From CALXXL01 sp034926605 (GTDB taxonomy: Bacteria; Verrucomicrobiota; Lentisphaeria; Victivallales; Victivallaceae), in the NCBI GenBank assembly GCA_034926605.1, contig JAYFQV010000009.1, positions 186,001-250,000 of the forward strand: DNA of 64,000 bases, given 5' to 3'. Made by a program: the position numbers and the translations under genes. The notes under the pieces are model-generated. The model worked only from the letters and a program-made list of their open reading frames with translations, had not been told where the DNA came from and did not search any database. This document shows, one piece after another, positions 1 to 9,000 of this stretch. Numbering within the stretch: position 1 is the first letter of the stretch; every line of letters starts with the position of its first letter.

Positions 1-1009
1 CGACTTCAACCAGCGAAGGCTGCTTTGTCTTGGGCTTAAGCTGTGCGCGGTCGCTGTATCGAACCGCCACCGCCGCCGCCATAACGCATCCTTTGAATTC
101 ATCCGAGGTGGTGATGCCGGTGATGACCTCGGTATGCTCGCCGAAGCACTGGGCGGCCGCCTGGGTGGTCTGGGTAAGATTTGCGATGCTGAATTCCGGG
201 CCGCCGAGCACACTGAACAGCACGGCGTCGGCCTCTTTCAGTTTGCCGGTGCCGCCTAGAAGCGGAGCCGCCAGCATGCGATCGACCGCAAGCTGTCCCG
301 GATTGCCGCCTTCCGCCACGCTGGCCACGCCTACTCCAATGGAACAATAGCATTTGCGGGATTTCAGCACACCCTGAAGATCTGCGAAATCGACGGGAAT
401 GAGACTGCGGCAGGTCAGGAGTTCGGCGATTGCCACCGCGGCCCTTGCCACCTCCGCGTCGGCCAGCCGGAACGCGTCATCGGCCGGGGTTTCCGGCAGC
501 AGTACGGAGAACAGCAGGTCGTTGGGGAGTGTCAGCAGAACGTCGGAAACCGGACGCAGTTCCGCCAATGCCGCCTCGGCGCGCTGTCGCTTGGCGTCGC
601 CTTCCCAGGAGAAGGGCAGCGTCAGCAGGTGCACGGTGGGAAGCTTGAGCCGGGAGCTCAGGGTGGACAACGCCACCATGGCGCCGGTGGCCAGTCCGCC
701 GCCGAGACCGCCGATCAATATCGCATAGTCGAAGCCGGCGAGCCGTGGTTCGATGTTTTCGCGTTCGCGTGCTATGGAGCGTTGGCCTTTCAGCGGGTCG
801 CCTCCGCAGCCGCGGCCCTGTTGCCACTGAACGTCGGCCAGAATGCGGTTTGCTTCCGGAACACGGCAGGTATTCAGCGTCACCGCATCGGTGTCGATGG
901 CGACCATGGTAAGTTTTGAGGCGGCCGGCAGCACGGCCAGCGCATTCAGGATTTTTATGCCGCCGGCGCCGAGGCCGAGCACTGCGATCTTCGGATTTTC
1001 TTCGCTCAT
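1..1009 (-). CDS. ftsZ: Divergent cell division GTPase FtsZ (3' end outside window)
   Basis: The translation follows FtsZ collinearly: an N-terminal IAVLGLGAGG nucleotide loop, a GGDP loop, a GGLGGGLATG tubulin signature, PFSWEG, a PND loop and a VDFAD T7 region. FtsZ is the tubulin-like GTPase that forms the division ring. Several canonical positions are altered: the usual GGGTGTG signature reads GGGLATG, the GGxGN loop lacks its Asn, and the NxDxAD T7 loop starts with Pro instead of Asn, although both Asp are kept. GTP binding or hydrolysis may therefore be changed. The ATG start has an AAGGAG ribosome site that overlaps the end of ftsA, so the two genes are co-transcribed. About 336 codons are visible and the C-terminal FtsA-binding tail lies outside the window. 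The family is clear; whether it is an active GTPase is not. Confidence 0.85.
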   Translation of the reverse strand, partial: MSEENPKIAVLGLGAGGIKILNALAVLPAASKLTMVAIDTDAVTLNTCRVPEANRILADVQWQQGRGCGGDPLKGQRSIARERENIEPRLAGFDYAILIGGLGGGLATGAMVALSTLSSRLKLPTVHLLTLPFSWEGDAKRQRAEAALAELRPVSDVLLTLPNDLLFSVLLPETPADDAFRLADAEVARAAVAIAELLTCRSLIPVDFADLQGVLKSRKCYCSIGVGVASVAEGGNPGQLAVDRMLAAPLLGGTGKLKEADAVLFSVLGGPEFSIANLTQTTQAAAQCFGEHTEVITGITTSDEFKGCVMAAAVAVRYSDRAQLKPKTKQPSLVEV

Positions 1010-1021
1010 CGCCCGGACTCC

Positions 1022-2296
1022 TTAGATTTTTATCGAGTTTCTGAGCCCGGCCAGTGTGCGCCAAGCCGAGTCGCCCATGGTGCCGACCACGTCGGAAAGT
1101 GCGCCCATAAGCCCGCGTTTTCGGCCGGAGTTCAGCATTTTCAGCTGTTCGGCTGCGTAACACAGGGTGCCCCATAGGGTGCTGTAACGCGGGTCGGCCA
1201 GCGCTCCGAGGTCGCGATTGTGGTCGTAGGGATAGCCGATACGCACCGGGAACTCGAATACCGAATTGAACAGTTCGGCGGTGCGGGGAAACAATGCGCC
1301 GCCGCCGGTGAGAATACCACCGCAGGCGAGGTTTCGCAGAAGTTCCTGATCGTGGAAGCTGCTTTTCACGATGCCGAAGAGTTCGCGCAGACGCAGGTCG
1401 ATGATTTTTTCAAAACTGGCCAGCGGTATGCGGCGCCGTGCGTTGCCGGCGACCAGATCGACGATGCCGGAGCCGCCGGCGGCATACTGCTGCAGGGCAT
1501 TGCCGGAGACCAGGTCGCGGCAAACGTCCAGCGGCAGGTCAAGCCCGACGGCGAGATCGTTGGCAACATGATCGAATCCTACCGGGATTACGCCGGAGGC
1601 GAACACACCATCGTTGAAAATGGCGATATATTCGGTGGTTCCGCGGCCGATGTCCACCAGCAGCGCGCCGTGTTCGCGCTCCTCGGCGCTGACGATGCCG
1701 TAAAGATCGGCCAGCGCGCTGAAGATCAGATTCGGCTGTTCTTCGAAGCCGGCGTCCAGAAAAATCGAACGGAAATTGTTTATGCGGTTGCTGTCCCCAT
1801 ATATGACATGGCAGAAAAGCTCGAACTTATGGGCGTTTTGCTCGAACGGGTTGCGCACCCGCCGCACGCCGTCCAGCAGGTAATACGAATCGATGATGTT
1901 CAGTTTTTCCTGATTGGCCGCCAGCGGCTTCTTCTCGATCATGGATACCGCGTCGTCGATGTCCTGTTCGGAAATGCGGCCGTCGGACGACTTGATGAAG
2001 CCCATCGCCGAGGCCTGATAGCTGTTGATGTTGCAGCCGGTCACCGACATTGCGGTGATGACCGAATTGTTGAGTTCTCCGCCGGAGGATGCATCGGCTA
2101 TTTCGAGGGCGCGGATGAATTTCTCCAGTGTGCGGTCCATATCGGTGATCTCTCCCTTGACCACCTCGTTGTCCAGCGGGACTTCGCTTTGTCCGATCAC
2201 CTCGAACGGTGCGCCGTCGGATACTTCGCCAAGCAGCACGCAGATCTTCGATCCACCGATTTCGATTGCCGTGATGATATCTTTGTGTTTGAACAT
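1022..2296 (-). CDS. ftsA: Cell division protein FtsA
   Basis: An actin-fold ATPase of 424 residues that anchors FtsZ to the membrane. The phosphate-1 loop is seen at the start (AIEIGGSKICVLLG), the phosphate-2 loop as LLVDIGRGTTEYIA and the adenosine motif as GGILTGGGALFP. The chosen ATG (translation MFKHKDII) is preceded by AAAGAAA. A start 36 bases further upstream is possible but would add twelve residues not typical of the family. The usual C-terminal amphipathic helix is plausible in the basic end (SAWRTLAGLRNSIKI). It is the first gene of the visible unit, so ftsQ is not adjacent. It is followed directly by the divergent ftsZ. Confidence 0.9.
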   Translation of the reverse strand: MFKHKDIITAIEIGGSKICVLLGEVSDGAPFEVIGQSEVPLDNEVVKGEITDMDRTLEKFIRALEIADASSGGELNNSVITAMSVTGCNINSYQASAMGFIKSSDGRISEQDIDDAVSMIEKKPLAANQEKLNIIDSYYLLDGVRRVRNPFEQNAHKFELFCHVIYGDSNRINNFRSIFLDAGFEEQPNLIFSALADLYGIVSAEEREHGALLVDIGRGTTEYIAIFNDGVFASGVIPVGFDHVANDLAVGLDLPLDVCRDLVSGNALQQYAAGGSGIVDLVAGNARRRIPLASFEKIIDLRLRELFGIVKSSFHDQELLRNLACGGILTGGGALFPRTAELFNSVFEFPVRIGYPYDHNRDLGALADPRYSTLWGTLCYAAEQLKMLNSGRKRGLMGALSDVVGTMGDSAWRTLAGLRNSIKI

Positions 2297-2388
2297 GCCA
2301 GTTTCTTTCTTATTCCAATAAACATACTTCATCTGGCGCGTTTTTCCAGTTGCAGGTGTGCGATTTTACGGTTTTTTTCCAACCAGGT

Positions 2389-2417
2389 TTGCGCACCGGC
2401 GCAATCCGTATTATATT
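2389..2417 (+). promoter_or_regulatory. Sigma70-like promoter of the ricT operon
   Basis: TTGCGC, a 17-base spacer and TATATT lie 26 bases before the ATG of the PSP1-domain gene. The predicted transcript starts near 2424 and carries an AAGGAG ribosome site. Confidence 0.6.
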
Positions 2418-2442
2418 ATCCAAAAGACACTGAAGGAGTTTT

Positions 2443-3306
2443 ATGGATTTATATTATACTATGAGGCTGGACAACGGTGCCACCGTTCCGGCGACAGGCT
2501 CCGACGAAATCGGACTTAAAAAGTTCGATCTTTGCGTTATCCGACGCGATTTTTATTGCGATGTTGCGCAGGTGGCGATAATTCACGGCGATAAAGAACC
2601 CGACCACAAATCGCGCGACGTGGCAACCGTTCAGCGGGCCGCAACCGATCAGGACCGCGAAACCGCCAAGGCCAATCTCGAAAAGGCGCGCGGCAGTTTC
2701 CGTACCGCGCTCAACCAGGTGGAGCTGCTGAAGCTGCCCATGAAGCTGCTGAACTGCCACCATTCGCTTGACAACAAGCTGGTCACCATCCAGTTCACCG
2801 CCGACGGGCGGGTGGATTTCCGCGAGTTGGTGAAAGACCTTTCACGGATTATGGGCTGTCGCATTGAATTGCGTCAAATCGGCGTACGCGACGAGGCGGC
2901 CATCTGCGGCGGCATCGGCATCTGTGGACAGGAACTGTGCTGCCGCCGCTTTCTCAAAGAATTCAATTCTATCAATGTGCGCATGGCCAAAGATCAGGAT
3001 CTGTCGCTTACCCCCGGCACTATTTCCGGAGCTTGCGGTAGGCTCAAATGCTGCCTGAAATTCGAACATGCCGGCTACGTTGAGCTGGAAAGATCGATGC
3101 CGCGCCGCGGCGACATCTGCGATTCTCCGCAGGGCAAGGGGCGGGTTGTCGATCGCAATTTGCTGACCGGCAGAGTTTCATTGCAACTGGACTCCAACGG
3201 CAACATCGTTATTTGCGAGCGCAAGGAAGTTACCGTCATAAGCTCCGGCCGCAAGGGCGGCAACCGTTCGGAACCGGTGCCGCAGGAGCTGAAGGATATG
3301 GAGTAG
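2443..3306 (+). CDS. ricT: PSP1 C-terminal domain protein, RicT/YaaT family
   Basis: 287 residues. The C-terminal two thirds carry the PSP1 signature: paired cysteine motifs CGGIGICGQELCC and CGRLKCC followed by the RRGD and GKGRVV segments. In Bacillus the homologue (YaaT/RicT) is part of the Fe-S-bound RicAFT complex that helps RNase Y process mRNA; other bacteria keep only this protein, with a role that is not settled. The N-terminus has a short beta-rich region and a charged helical insert (residues about 60-85). The start is fixed by AAGGAG seven bases upstream. It heads a five-gene plus-strand run. RicA and RicF partners are not seen here. Confidence 0.85.
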   Translation: MDLYYTMRLDNGATVPATGSDEIGLKKFDLCVIRRDFYCDVAQVAIIHGDKEPDHKSRDVATVQRAATDQDRETAKANLEKARGSFRTALNQVELLKLPMKLLNCHHSLDNKLVTIQFTADGRVDFRELVKDLSRIMGCRIELRQIGVRDEAAICGGIGICGQELCCRRFLKEFNSINVRMAKDQDLSLTPGTISGACGRLKCCLKFEHAGYVELERSMPRRGDICDSPQGKGRVVDRNLLTGRVSLQLDSNGNIVICERKEVTVISSGRKGGNRSEPVPQELKDME

Positions 3307-3325
3307 ACGCTCCGGGGTATGCGCC

Positions 3326-4216
3326 ATGCGTGACGACGAACTTGAACAACTTTCGCAGCTGGACGCTCGTGGTTTTCTGCTGCGTCCCGGCGAAACGTCC
3401 GAGGAGTTTGCCGGGCGTCGCGCCAGGATTGAGGAATGGAACCGTGATTTCGACCGGAAACTGGCCAAAGGGAAAGTCGAGTTCGCGCCCGGGCTGTTCG
3501 CCGATGAGCGGTTGCGCATTCCGCAGGAAATTTACGGCGAGGCCGCGGATGTCACCGATCGGTGGTACGGGTTTCGCCTTGACTGGGCGCCGGGATTTTA
3601 TTTGAACGAGCGCCTCGGATTTTTATGGGGCGGCTGCGCGTGGAGCGACGATCGCACCGGCGAATCGCTGCTGATCGTGCGCAAAGCATTCAGGAACCGT
3701 GCCAAATGGTTTGTATATGGGCGCACCGAGCTGTTGGCGCACGAGCTTTGCCATACCGCGCATCAGACGGTGGAACCCGATTCGCCGCTGGAAGAATTCT
3801 TTGCCTATCGCACCGGTGAAAGCCGTCTGCGCCGCTACTTGGGCAACTGTTTCCTGCGCGAGGTCGATGCGCTGTTGTTTATGCTGCCGTCTCTGCTGCT
3901 GCTGGCGGCCCAGTTGCTGGTGGTTTTAGGCGGAGTGGATCTGCCGATATGGCCGTTCTGGTGTCTGGCTGCGGCCGGTCCGGGATGGTTGCTTCTGCGC
4001 AACGCGTTTTGGCGCCGGCGCTATTTCAGGGCGAAGAAGGCGCTGGAGGATGCCGGAGCCGTGCGGGCGGACGCGGTGCTTTTCCGCATGACTTCGCGTG
4101 AAATGACTGAAATCGGCGGGATGTGCCCGGATAAGGTGAAGGATTGGATAGACCGCCGTGACGATCCGAGATTTGCGGTGATACGGCGGCGATTCATAAC
4201 GGAGGTGAAAGAATGA
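3326..4216 (+). CDS. Membrane protein with HExxH metallopeptidase motif
   Basis: 296 residues, not assigned to a named family. A soluble N-terminal part contains HELCH (residues 139-143), the zinc-binding HExxH motif of metallopeptidases, followed by EEFFAY (156-161), where a third ligand Glu would be expected. Two hydrophobic segments follow (about 184-203 and 207-226), then a basic cytosolic tail. The arrangement suggests a membrane-anchored zinc protease, but proteolysis is inferred from the motif alone. It starts 19 bases after ricT and its stop overlaps the next ATG by four bases, so it is translated as part of the same operon. Confidence 0.6.
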   Translation: MRDDELEQLSQLDARGFLLRPGETSEEFAGRRARIEEWNRDFDRKLAKGKVEFAPGLFADERLRIPQEIYGEAADVTDRWYGFRLDWAPGFYLNERLGFLWGGCAWSDDRTGESLLIVRKAFRNRAKWFVYGRTELLAHELCHTAHQTVEPDSPLEEFFAYRTGESRLRRYLGNCFLREVDALLFMLPSLLLLAAQLLVVLGGVDLPIWPFWCLAAAGPGWLLLRNAFWRRRYFRAKKALEDAGAVRADAVLFRMTSREMTEIGGMCPDKVKDWIDRRDDPRFAVIRRRFITEVKE

Positions 4217-4980
4217 AAAGAGACGAGCTGACCAGGTTTCTTGATTCCGCCCTCGACATAGCGGCATATGCCGGAGACGTTTCCAACAACGGGCTTCAGG
4301 TGGAAGGCGCCGACGAGGTCGATCGCGTGGTTTTCGGCGTTGACGCTTCTTTGGAATTGTTCGAGGCCGCCGCTATGCGGGGCGCCCGCTTCGTGGTGGT
4401 ACATCACGGGCTTAGCTGGGGCGGCGAGCCGCGTTATTGGCGGGGAGTGGTCGGCAACCGGTTCCGTGCATTGTTCAAACACGACATTTCGCTTTATGCG
4501 GCCCACCTGCCGATCGATTCTCATCCCAAGCTTGGCCACAATGCGCAGTTGGCCGATTTTATCGGCATGGAGGCGCGACGCGCCTTTTTCCCGTATCATG
4601 GCATTCAGATCGGATTCTGCGGGACGCTGCCTTCGGCGGCGACGGCGCCGGAATTGGCGGATAGGATCGGAAGCCGCCTGATCTCCGCGCCGCAGACGAA
4701 GATATACGGCGATCCGGACAGGCCGCTGCGCTCGGTGGCGGTCGTATCAGGCGGTGCCGGTTCGGAGGCGGTGACGGCCGCGGTCGAGGCCGGGGCGGAT
4801 GCGCTGATAACCGGCGAGGTTTACCATGAGATGTATCCGATGATAATGGAAAGCGGGTTGGTGGTGGTAAAACTGGGTCACTACGCTTCCGAAACACCTG
4901 GTCTCGAGGCGGTACGGCGACTTGTGGAAAAGACTTTCAATTTACCGGGCGAGTTCGTGGAACTGCCGACCGGACTGTGA
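4213..4980 (+). CDS. Nif3-like dinuclear metal centre protein (YbgI/YqfO family)
   Basis: 255 residues, the usual size of the short Nif3 family. Visible are the N-terminal DVSNNGLQVEG segment, the metal-ligand VVHHGLSWGG motif, the HLPIDSHPKLGHN segment and the C-terminal ITGEVYHE and KLGHYASE motifs that supply the remaining metal ligands. Members form hexameric rings with two metals per subunit; a GTP cyclohydrolase-like annotation exists but the function is not established. The ATG overlaps the preceding stop (ATGA) and is preceded by GGAGG. Confidence 0.9.
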   Translation: MKRDELTRFLDSALDIAAYAGDVSNNGLQVEGADEVDRVVFGVDASLELFEAAAMRGARFVVVHHGLSWGGEPRYWRGVVGNRFRALFKHDISLYAAHLPIDSHPKLGHNAQLADFIGMEARRAFFPYHGIQIGFCGTLPSAATAPELADRIGSRLISAPQTKIYGDPDRPLRSVAVVSGGAGSEAVTAAVEAGADALITGEVYHEMYPMIMESGLVVVKLGHYASETPGLEAVRRLVEKTFNLPGEFVELPTGL

Positions 4981-4993
4981 AAAGGGATGTAAG

Positions 4994-5452
4994 ATGCTGA
5001 AAAGACTGTGGATATTGTTGTTTTTTGCGGTGTTGGCCGTCGGTTGCCAAACCACTCGCACATTGAGCGACAACGGCTGGCAGCAGATAACGGACAATGA
5101 ACAGCGGGAGCTGGTTCGGCGTGCGCGGAATGTGATAATTGCCGACCGGAAGAACTGGCAGGGCGATCAGGGCAAATTTGTAATGGAGACTCAGCCCGAT
5201 GTAAGAATAGTCTATGACGGAGACTGCAGCGGGCGGGCGATTATTTCGTGGACCTATCCCGAGTCCAGCAAAACGTTCAATGTGGTGTTTTCCGGGCAAC
5301 TTAACTCCGACAATACCTCCGATTTACGCGTGCGCTATTCGGTGGTGCGCGACACCGAGCCGCGGATCATACGCGATTACGGCGTCGGCGGCACGCGTCC
5401 ACCGGCGATGGATATTTCATTCAAGGAAATGCAGGAGCTGAAGAGACGGTGA
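4994..5452 (+). CDS. Small lipoprotein of unknown function
   Basis: 152 residues. A hydrophobic signal peptide ends in the lipobox-like sequence AVGC with Cys18 as the lipidation site, followed by a polar domain that starts CQTTRTLSD. There is no recognisable domain; the body looks beta-rich and is probably periplasmic. The ATG lies 13 bases after the Nif3-like gene with AAAGGGATGTAAG in front. Its TGA overlaps the ATG of the phosphatase gene, so the genes are coupled. Confidence 0.7.
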   Translation: MLKRLWILLFFAVLAVGCQTTRTLSDNGWQQITDNEQRELVRRARNVIIADRKNWQGDQGKFVMETQPDVRIVYDGDCSGRAIISWTYPESSKTFNVVFSGQLNSDNTSDLRVRYSVVRDTEPRIIRDYGVGGTRPPAMDISFKEMQELKRR

Positions 5453-6099
5453 TGAGAGACTCCGGGCTTTTTTTCGATCTCGACGGCACTCTCATCGATT
5501 CCCGCGCCGACCTCGCATGCGCGGTAAATCTTGTGCTGGCCGAATATAAGGTGTCGCCGCTGGCGTTGTCCACCGTGGTTTCATTTGTCGGTGACGGCTT
5601 GCGCAACCTTGCGCGCCGCAGTTTTTCCGCATTGCCAGAATCGGAACAGGATCGCGCACTGGCGCTGCTGCGCCGGTTCTATTCGGAACACGAGGTGGAC
5701 GCAACCACGCTTTATCCCGGCGTTCGGGACGGTCTTGCGGTGTTGCGCCGCGCCGGTTTCGTGCTGGCGGTAGTCACCAACAAGCCGGAGCCGGATTCAC
5801 TGCATATCCTGAAAACGCTGGGGATATATGACAATTTCGACGAGGTTATCGGCGCGGACTCCGGTTTTGCGATAAAACCTTCTCCCGACAGCATATTGCA
5901 CCTGACGGCAAAATATCGCCTCGAGCCGGGCCGATGCTGGATGCTTGGTGACAATCATACCGACCTCGGCGCCGCCCGTGCCGCCGGAATCAGCCGCGCC
6001 TACGCCGCGTGGGGGTTCGGCAGCCTGAAAGGCGAGACGTTCGACGCTGAATTCGCCGGCTTCGGTGAATTTGCGCAAGCCATGCTCACAGACCGCTGA
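5452..6099 (+). CDS. gph: HAD-superfamily phosphatase, phosphoglycolate phosphatase-like
   Basis: 215 residues. All HAD motifs are present: FFDLDGTLIDS (nucleophile and acid Asp), VVTNKP, the lysine of IKPSP, and GDNHTDLGAA. A helical cap lies between motifs I and II, as in class C1 enzymes. The likely substrate is 2-phosphoglycolate or a similar small phosphate, but substrate cannot be read from sequence. The ATG overlaps the previous stop (TGATG); a GTG one codon earlier is an alternative. Its last 14 bases overlap the convergent AsmA-like gene. Confidence 0.85.
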   Translation: MRDSGLFFDLDGTLIDSRADLACAVNLVLAEYKVSPLALSTVVSFVGDGLRNLARRSFSALPESEQDRALALLRRFYSEHEVDATTLYPGVRDGLAVLRRAGFVLAVVTNKPEPDSLHILKTLGIYDNFDEVIGADSGFAIKPSPDSILHLTAKYRLEPGRCWMLGDNHTDLGAARAAGISRAYAAWGFGSLKGETFDAEFAGFGEFAQAMLTDR

Positions 6100-9000
6100 A
6101 ACGCCCCCAGGTGTTGGCTGAAACCACTCCGGTGGCGATTGCGGTGTAGTCAACCTCCGGCTCGTCGAGGGTTCCGCCGATATTCACCGGGATAAGCAAC
6201 CCGGCTGAGAGCTTGACCAATGATTCAAGTTTGAGGGCGCGGTCGCTGCCGAATCCGAGGGAGCCGGTGAAAGAGAAGCGTTCGACCGGAGAACCGGTCA
6301 GTACGAAATCGTCGATATTTATGCGTCCTTTGCCAGCGGCCGAAAGCGCCACATGCCCCTTTTCAAACTCCACCGCGCCGGTGTTCTCGTAAAAACGGGT
6401 GAACACCGGAACCACCTCGGCCAGCCGTTCGATGCGGGTACGGGAGGTCGGCAATATTTCCGGCAGATTGGCTACGATGCTGAACGGAAGCAGCATAACC
6501 CGGCCGGGAAGCGTGTCGCCAAGGGAGTGGGAGAGGCGCACATTTTCCAGCTCCATGTCGAGTTTTCCGTTCATGGTATCCCAGAATCCGGTCTTCGACA
6601 GCGAATCGCCGGAAATGTAGAGCCGGGCATGGCGGACGTTGGCGCTGAACTGGTGCATCGCCGGCAGGAACGGGGCCAGCAACGCCGCCGCTTCGGCATC
6701 GTCCGAAGTGGCCTCGAAATGATAGCCGGTGCGGCGTTCGGAGCCGGAAAGTTTGCCGTTCAGCCGCATTTCGGCGCCGTTCAGCCGCAGGAATACCCGC
6801 TCGAAAGACATATCGTGGTTAACGGCGGAGAGCCGGCCGGTAAGTTTTGCCCGCATGTTGTTGCCCCAGATGATGTCGTTGAAATCCACATCGGCGATCA
6901 CCGGGATATGTCCGGAAGAGATTACTGGTTCGATCTTGCGGTCCCGGGTGTCGTCCACCAGCGAGAATATGTTCTCGGCGTCGAGCCGATCGGATTGCAC
7001 CAGCAGATGGAAGGCGCGGTCCGGCGTACCGGCGACCGGAAGAAACCCGTCTATTTTGAGGTTGCCCAGCATTTCTTTGGCTGTGGTAAAATCCAGATAA
7101 GTGTCAGACAGTTTAAGGCCGGATTCGTCCGCATTTAGATGGAGCGAGCCTACAATTTTGACCTGATGGTCTTTCTGTTGGCCTGAGATGGTGGTTCCTG
7201 CAATAAAACCGCCCTTGTAGATGAATTTTCCGGGGGAGCGGAAGTCCAGGTCGAAGTCGCCGGACGCCTCCAGCTGTGAGCGCAGTTTCAGACCGAACGG
7301 CGCCAGCATGTCTTCGGTACAGTTCGAAACTTCTCCGGAGACATGCATGCCTCCTTTCGCCAGTCGCCGCAGGGACATGGTAAGATCGAGAGCTTCCCTG
7401 GAATTCATGACGACTTGCAATTGCTTAAGATTGAACGAAAGTTCACCGTTTTCGAAATCCATCCACGCGGGGGCGCAGATATTCATTTCGGGGAAGTCGA
7501 ATCCGGCAATCCGCATGGCGGTTCCTTTTGCATAAGTTCTTCCCTCGATGCGAATTGATTCCATATTGGCGGAAGCATTCAACCCGCCCGTGAAAGACCA
7601 TTTGCCGCCTTGGATCGTGCCGAACGGCAGATCAAGCCGGTCGGGAACGGTGTATTCCGGTAGCGACAGGCTGGCGTGCAGCGGTTTGGCAAAGACAATC
7701 CGGTCAACGAAACAGGTGTTGTCGTCGACTTTTATCATCGGGTGAGGAGCGGCTTCGCCGGTAAGAGCCGCCTCGACGCCGGAAAATTCCAGCGTGCCGC
7801 GTTTCGGCGAATATACGAATTTACCGCCGAAACGCATGAGTGGATTGCCCAGTTCGCGCAGGATTGCGGTCATATCAGGTTTCAAATCAAACAGCGAGGG
7901 GTCGAGAGATTCGGCCTGTACGGTCAGATGGGAGTCGCCGCCGGCAAGGTCTAACACGGCGTCGGATATATTCATTCTGGCAGGGCCCGGGGTTCCGATG
8001 TTTATGCTTGAATGGAATGACCCGACTTTCAGCATTCCGTTCAAGGCGAGAGATCCGGTGAGGTCGAATTTTGCGCTGAGCGGACTCAGATTGGCTGGTT
8101 GCAAGCCGTCCAGTGTGCCGGAACCGCTCAGGCTGAATGCCGACAGGTCGGGGGCGAAAGCGCATGTGAATCCCGCGTTCAGCGTGCCGGGGTTCCAACC
8201 CGGTTCGACGCCGAAGCAGCGCAGACAGCGGTCGAGCGCGAGGCGGTCGGCGGTGAGTCTGATGGTCGGCGTGGAGAGCAGCTTTGGGGATTCGTCGCCG
8301 AACTCGACCGCGAATTGGTTTTTCAGTTCAAGCCCGGCGGAACCGGTGCCGGATATGGTAGAGGCAAAGTGGTCGCATATAAGTTGATTATCGGCAAGCC
8401 GCCATTTTGCTCCGTATTCGAACGCGGCGGAAGCGGGATCGGAAAGCAGCGACATGGTCCCTTCCAAGCCGGCGTTTTCGTAATCGAGCGTAAAGGTGTT
8501 TGAGGTGTTCATGGCGGTTCCTCGCAGCGGAACGCCCAGATAGTTGTGGAAATAGTCGAACATTTCGGGATCCACCGGGGTCGCGTCCGCCTTGGCGGTC
8601 ATGTGCCACGGATAGAAATCGAGGTATCCCGCAACCGAAATACGGGTTGAGGCGGTATTGTCGAGGCGGGCGATTTCGGTATTGATGAATTTGACCGTCA
8701 GTGCGTTGAGCACGTTGTTTCCGCTGGCCTCGCCGGTGGCTCGGATGGTACGGCGGGACAGATCGACGCCTCCGGCGTTGCCGGTGATGTCGAAGATAGT
8801 GGTTTCGGCCTGCGCCAGACGCGGCAGGAGATGTTCGGTGAATCCGGCGTGGCAGGAGAGGCGCATCTTGAAGTCGGACATGTCCAGCGAATAGGTTGAC
8901 AGCCGCCCGCGCAGGTTGAGAGTGAAGTCGGTGAGGCCGCCGTTTTCGAAGCGGTCGGCGTCAATATCCACTTCCCGGACATACAGCGATATATCGCTGT

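Noticed and set aside
1220..2464. Long open frame on the plus strand (414 residues) opposite ftsA
   Set aside because: It is antisense to a gene with clear actin-fold motifs; its composition is what high GC third positions produce on the opposite strand.
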